64,000 nt of DNA from the NCBI GenBank assembly GCA_030674155.1, contig CM060322.1:59059632-59123631 (forward strand). The letters run 5' to 3'. Source of the stretch: Stramonita haemastoma (Eukaryota > Mollusca > Gastropoda > Neogastropoda > Muricidae). Every line of letters starts with the position of its first letter. Position 1 is the first letter of the stretch. Shown in pieces: positions 58,606-64,000 of this stretch. The notes beneath the pieces were generated by a model, which did no database searches, was not told the DNA's origin, and saw nothing but the letters and a program-made list of their open reading frames with translations. The position numbers were made by a program, and so were the translations under genes.

Positions 58606-59039
58606 ACTGTCTAAGATGTTGAAGAATTGGGGGACAGCAGACATCCTTCGTGTTTTCCGACTGTGGTTCGGAACCAGTCTCTATGTTGCTGTCATAGTAG
58701 GCTGCACTGGTTGCCTTGTTATGGGGGCATTCTATGGCTCTCGTCAGGTCAGCACTGATCTTGTACAGCCTAGAGTATTTTGTTTAAGGTGAAGAACTGG
58801 CAGAGAAGTGGAGTGACAGCCAGTGTCATTTCCAAGGAGGGAAAGTCCTCAAGCACAGGACACCTCCACCAGCAGTAACATAGTGGCTTTGACCCCGCGG
58901 CTGGGATTACCTGAGATCAGGGATCTGACGCTTTTGTCCTGCGTGTATTTCTGTTCCATAGCAAACTATGTCCATGATGAAAAACAACTGTGTTGGTGAT
59001 GAGAAAACAATAACAAAACAAACAAAAACAAACTATGTA
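58606..59039. other. Unique DNA
   Basis: Sequence upstream of the LINE fragment; no recognised domain. Confidence 0.4.
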
Positions 59040-59152
59040 GGCCTGTCCACAACACGCATTTACATGGCAGCACCCGAAGTCGGAATGTGGCTACCTTAAT
59101 GCACATGAATGCTTCTTCAGTTATCCTCGAAATGAATAAATAAATAAATAAC
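59040..59152 (+). mobile_element. Diverged SINE 3' end
   Basis: GCACATGAATGCTTCTTCAG then TTATCCTCGAAATGAATAAA corresponds to the SINE end GAGTGCTTATTCCATTATCC..., followed by an (AAAT)n tail. Confidence 0.55.
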
Positions 59153-59261
59153 ACAAAACAAAAACGATGGTTTACAGAAATAAAGCTGCAAAGAAGAGAA
59201 GGGTAGGTAGATATCCATTTATTTTGCATGGTAGTGGCCACAAATTCCCTTTACTTTGGAA

Positions 59262-59515
59262 GAATTCTGTGTTGTGCATCTCTGCCCAGGATCATCAATG
59301 TCTGGCTGAAGAATGCAGCAAGCTTCACTGAACCCCGCTGTACACTGTTGCTGCCTGCAAGGTTACAGGAGACTTTCTGGCTTTGCTATCTTATATATAA
59401 TGAATTCTGTGTTGTGCATCTCTGCCCAGGATCATCACTGTCTGCCTGAAGAATGCAGCAAGCTTCACTGAACCCTGTACACTGTTGCTGCATGTACAGG
59501 AGACTTTCTGTCTGC
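59262..59515. repeat. ~138-bp direct duplication
   Basis: AATTCTGTGTTGTGCATCTC, TGCCCAGGATCATCA and GAATGCAGCAAGCTTCACTG occur at 59263 and 59402. The second copy lacks small blocks. Confidence 0.93.
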
Positions 59516-60008
59516 AGCCTTATGTTTTGTTATCTAAATTATATATGAAGAGTTCTAAGAGTTCTGTCTGCAGCCTTATGCTTTGTTATCTTATATTATA
59601 TATGAAGAGTTCTAAGAGTTCTGTCTGCAACCTTATGTTTTGTTATCTTATATTATATATGAAGAGTTCTAAGAGTTCTGTCTGCAGCCTTATGCTTTGT
59701 TATCTATATTATATATGAAGAGTTCTAAGAGTTCTGTCTGCAAACCTTTGTTTTGTATCTATATATATTGAAGAGTTCAAGAGTTCTGTCTGAGCCTTAT
59801 GCTTGTTATTATATTATATATGAAGAGTTCTAAGAGTTCTGTCTGCAGCCTTATGCTTTGTTATCTATATTTTATATGAAGAGTTCTAAGAGTTCTGTCT
59901 GCAGCCTTATGCTTTGTTATCTCTATTATATATGAAGAGTTCTAAGAGTTCTGTCTGCAGCCTTATGCTTTGTTATCTATATTATATATGAAGAGTTCTA
60001 AGAGTTTT
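59500..60008. repeat. 56-bp minisatellite, about 9 copies
   Basis: The unit holds GTTCTGTCTGCAGCCTTATG then CTTTGTTATCTATATTATAT and ATGAAGAGTTCTAAGA. One copy near 59760-59810 carries several single-base deletions. Its lead (AGGAGACTTTCTGTCTGCAG) links it to the preceding duplication. Confidence 0.96.
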
Positions 60009-60738
60009 CTTTGCTTGGTCTTGGGGGGTTTGGGGGGAGAGGGCGGGGCAGTGGGGTGGGGGGCAGTTTTGTGGAATTGTTGCTTGTTTAGTGTTCAGGT
60101 CTGTTCTGTTTTCTTGGGTGTGAGTGTTATCTCTTTGAGTTTGTTTGACCAATCTTAACCAAAAAAAATAGCCTAAGGAAGAAACAGCTCTTATCGGCAG
60201 ATTTTTTTCTTCTGCCCCCCCCCCTCCCAACCTCTTTATACACAAAAAAATCTTGTCTTATGACGCAAACAAAGTCTCCTTTTCTTCAAAGGCTTTATCG
60301 GGAGTGTGTTTGTGTTATGACTCAGATAGCAAACTCCCTGTCGCTGTTTAGAATATGAGTTTGGAGATATTGCCTGCACACCCCGTCCATCCAGTTCATG
60401 TAGATACATACATACCTCCTGTTGTCGAATTACCAACGTTTCCTAAAAGCGACCAAAAGCGAGCGTGTAGTGAACTTACCCATTAAACTTGGATAGCTGC
60501 CTCACGCCACGTGTTCATTCAGGCAGATGTTCTTTTGAATAGTGAGGAGTAAGAAAAAGAGTATATTATATTACGGGGGAGGGGGGGATGTAGGGTATAT
60601 GGGAGTAGTGTATGGAGGAGGGGGGGGGGGGGTAATCATCGCCCTTGTCAATGTTGACTGAAGCAGAACGGAGGTGTGCTTTTTTTCTCAGCTTTTTCAC
60701 GTCAGTGACAAGACACGGGTGTTGTCTGATTTTTTTCA
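60009..60738. other. Unique DNA with G- and C-runs
   Basis: G-rich at 60023-60070 and 60575-60632, C-run at 60217-60228. No gene recognised. Confidence 0.4.
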
Positions 60739-60779
60739 CTCTCTTTCTTTTTTTTCTCTTCCTTCTCTTTTCTCTCTCT

Positions 60780-60844
<65 letters not shown>

Positions 60845-60850
60845 CTCTTT
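60739..60850. repeat. (CT)n microsatellite
   Basis: CT with TTCT, TCTTTT and ACT interruptions. Confidence 0.9.
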
Positions 60851-61054
60851 CATCATTAATTCTTACTTCTTATTTTCGTTTCTGAATGAGTGCCTTTTAA
60901 AATTTTTTTTATAACATTACCTTAATATTGTATCTCTGTCTGTTTCTTACCTGTTGTTTGATACTTGGTATGGTTTCTTGCTTTTGGTAATTGGATCATT
61001 ATAATTGTTCTTGTTTAATTGAGGCTATCTTTTTATCTTGATGTTATCCCTGAA

Positions 61055-61115
61055 AAGGGCAGGGACTGGATGTAAAAAAGCACATGAGTGCTTATCTATT
61101 ACCCTCGAATAAAAG
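61055..61115 (+). mobile_element. SINE 3' end
   Basis: GGGACTGGATGTAAAAAAGC, ACATGAGTGCTTATCTATTA and CCCTCGAATAAAAGAAT match the end of the SINE at 42257; tailed by (TTGCC)n to 61135. Confidence 0.75.
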
Positions 61116-61132
61116 AATTTTGCCTTGCCTTG

Positions 61133-61540
<408 letters not shown>

Positions 61541-61542
61541 TT

Positions 61543-61986
<444 letters not shown>

Positions 61987-62139
61987 AACTTTTTTTATTT
62001 CCAGATGGTAAATGGAATTTGCTTTTTTCATCAAGCCATCCATGTAAAAAAAGTAACATATATGCACATTTAAGAATACAAAAAACTCAAACACACGCGC
62101 GTGTGTATGGGTATGTAGAGGACTACAAAGAGAAGAAAA

Positions 62140-62460
62140 TGGAAGAACAGATACAGAGACTACAGAGAGAAGAAAGAACAGATACAAGCACTACAGAGAG
62201 AAGAAAGAAGCAGATACAAGCACTACAGAGAGAAGAAAGAACAGATACAAGCACTACAGAGAGAAGAAAGAACAGATACACAGCACTACAGAGAGAAGAA
62301 AGACAGATCACAGCACTACAGAGAGAAGAAAGAACAGATACACAGCACTACAGAGAGAAGAAAGAACAGATACACAGCACTAAGAGAGAAGAAAGACAGT
62401 ACACACTACAGAGAGAAGAAAGAACAGATACACAGCACTACAGAGAGAAGAAAGAGTGAA
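62140..62460. repeat. 32-bp purine-rich minisatellite, about 10 copies
   Basis: The unit holds GAACAGATACACAGCACTAC then AGAGAGAAGAAA. Copies differ by ACAAGCA versus ACACAGCA and by small deletions; decayed traces continue to about 62560. Confidence 0.94.
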
Positions 62461-62560
62461 GGACAAACAGAGATACAGAGAGAGACAGATAAGCACTGAC
62501 CAAAGAGAAGAACAGATCAAAATTCAAGAGAGAAAGAACAGATGCACACAGAGAGAAAAA

Positions 62561-63563
62561 CTTACAACAGAGACAGCGCAACAGACGGAGCAATGAAAGG
62601 TGCAGAGAAAAAACAGTTCAGGACAAGGAGCTCCCCCCAGGATGGTACCTGGGTCTGTCAGTATAAATAGCATCCCCACCTTCTGGAAAATCGGTGCAAG
62701 GAATGGCCACTTTTCTATCCCTCTCTCTGTTTCTACCGTCTTCCTTTTCTTCCTGTCTCCTCCTTCTTGTCTATTTTCTGCCTTCTTGGTCCATTCTCCT
62801 GCCTTTTTCCCGAGAAGTCTTCAATGATAGCAATTTCCTCCATGCTGAAGTCGGATGTGCTGGTCCCGTTTGGGTCAGGCGCTTAACGGCAGCGCACATC
62901 ATTCTCACTTGTGTGACAGACAATGGCTGGGGTCTCAGCATTCGACAAAGAGGAAAAAACACCGAGAAGCTGTAAAAGAACAGATAACAAAACCAACAAA
63001 GAAACAGAAAAGATGATACAGCACTGAGAGCAGAAACACCATGATAAAAAATTCAGTTGAGAACAAAAACCTACCCAGCAGCCACAACATGTTTTTCAAA
63101 AATGGTTAACTACAAACCCAAACAGGAATAAATCAATAAACCTTGCGCACCAGAAGAATAACAGCAAACCCAAACAACATAACAACGAACTGTGACAGAA
63201 GAGAAGAAATCTTAAAGAAAAGAAAAACCACACTAAAAGTTAGGTAGGGAAAATGGTTGTGTAGTGCTGAAAATATGTGAAAATCAAACATTAATTTGTT
63301 ACGGTTGTTAAACCAAAGATCGATAGTTCCAGCCCCAATATTGACAAACCACTTGGCAGGGTGTGTGCTGGCCACAGAGAAATGCACTTGCTTTGAAAGA
63401 CAGGAAAAAAACAGCAGACACATGGGTCCTACACCTTGGTAACTGCGCTGAACGTGTTTACACACAGTGGTTATGTTCAACACTGCTCTGTCTCTCCGTT
63501 TTTGTTTGTCTCTGTCTGTCTTCATGTCTGTCTCCATCTGTCTTTCTCTCTCTCCCTTTCTTT

Positions 63564-63565
<2 letters not shown>
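62561..63565. other. Unique DNA
   Basis: No domain recognised. Frames near 62600-62975 and 63133-63537 lack identifiable motifs. Confidence 0.4.
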
Positions 63566-63660
<95 letters not shown>

Positions 63661-63738
63661 TGTGGTGTGTGTGTGTGTGTGTGTGTGTGGTGTGGTGGTG
63701 GTGGTGGTGGTGGTGGTGGTGGTGGTGGTGGTGGTGGT

Positions 63739-63790
<52 letters not shown>
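63566..63790. repeat. (GT)n-(GGT)n-(GT)n compound microsatellite
   Basis: GT to 63688 with two GGTG interruptions, (GGT)n to about 63741, then GT to 63790. Confidence 0.95.
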
Positions 63791-64000
63791 GATTCCCCTG
63801 TGCTGTCTATGCATCGCTCTCACCACCTCCCCCCTCTCTTTACCAGCGAGTGTTAGGCAACAGCAGTTTGTTGACAGGGCTGATGAAGCAGTCCATGTTT
63901 CACACCACACCTCCCAGCCTCATGTTTTCCTCCATGTGTCAAAATATGTACCACACACACTCACCACATCACACCACACACATACACACACACACACTCT
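63791..64000. other. Unique DNA, AC-rich end
   Basis: No gene recognised; AC-rich from about 63950. Confidence 0.4.

Overview
The window is eukaryotic, AT-leaning, non-coding DNA dominated by repeats. Most plausibly it comes from a lophotrochozoan animal, perhaps a gastropod mollusc. That rests on the repeat repertoire: RTE-like LINEs usually annotated as endonuclease-reverse transcriptases, CR1/L2-like LINE tails, tRNA-derived SINEs, a Harbinger element and very dense (AC)n microsatellites. I cannot name a species. No complete host protein-coding gene is visible; the window reads as intergenic or intronic sequence. The only host-gene hints are a CpG-containing, repeat-poor island at about 9.0-10.5 kb with a CCAAT motif and a possible splice donor, and one short cysteine-bearing open frame on the minus strand at 12.8-13.0 kb.

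Layout. 0-4.5 kb: sparse unique DNA, GT arrays, a 36-bp minisatellite, an RNase H fragment of a dead LINE and a tRNA-derived SINE. 4.6-8.3 kb: a nearly full-length minus-strand RTE-like LINE broken by two frame changes. 8.8-15.5 kb: the CpG island, 42-, 51-, 54- and 50-bp minisatellites and a SINE fragment. 16-21.8 kb: a composite satellite region in which one module (pyrimidine tract with AG, GC-rich minisatellite, AT-rich minisatellite) is repeated; it includes a 3.3-kb array of a 60-bp unit. 22-29.1 kb: mostly unique AT-rich DNA with a 56/84-bp two-level array and a 57-bp array. 30-35.8 kb: an old RTE fragment split by two plus-strand CR1/L2-like LINE tails, the second carrying three tandem ~700-bp modules. 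36.7-37.4 kb: a deleted Harbinger transposon. 38.5-40.4 kb: a 1.85-kb CCACCACCTCCAT array.

41.2-55.4 kb contains the same ~7-kb sequence twice, on either side of a run of exactly 100 N. The layout (end of the left contig equals start of the right contig) strongly suggests an unmerged contig overlap, probably two alleles, rather than a genomic duplication. 55.4-64 kb: a minus-strand SINE with 5S-rRNA-like and tRNA-like promoter parts, another dead RTE fragment, a 56-bp minisatellite, a 32-bp purine-rich array and many microsatellites.

Interaction of elements. The SINEs share 3'-end sequence with LINE ends in the same window, suggesting the SINEs were mobilised by CR1/L2-like LINE machinery. 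All recognised transposon proteins here are truncated, shifted or interrupted, so none is autonomous.
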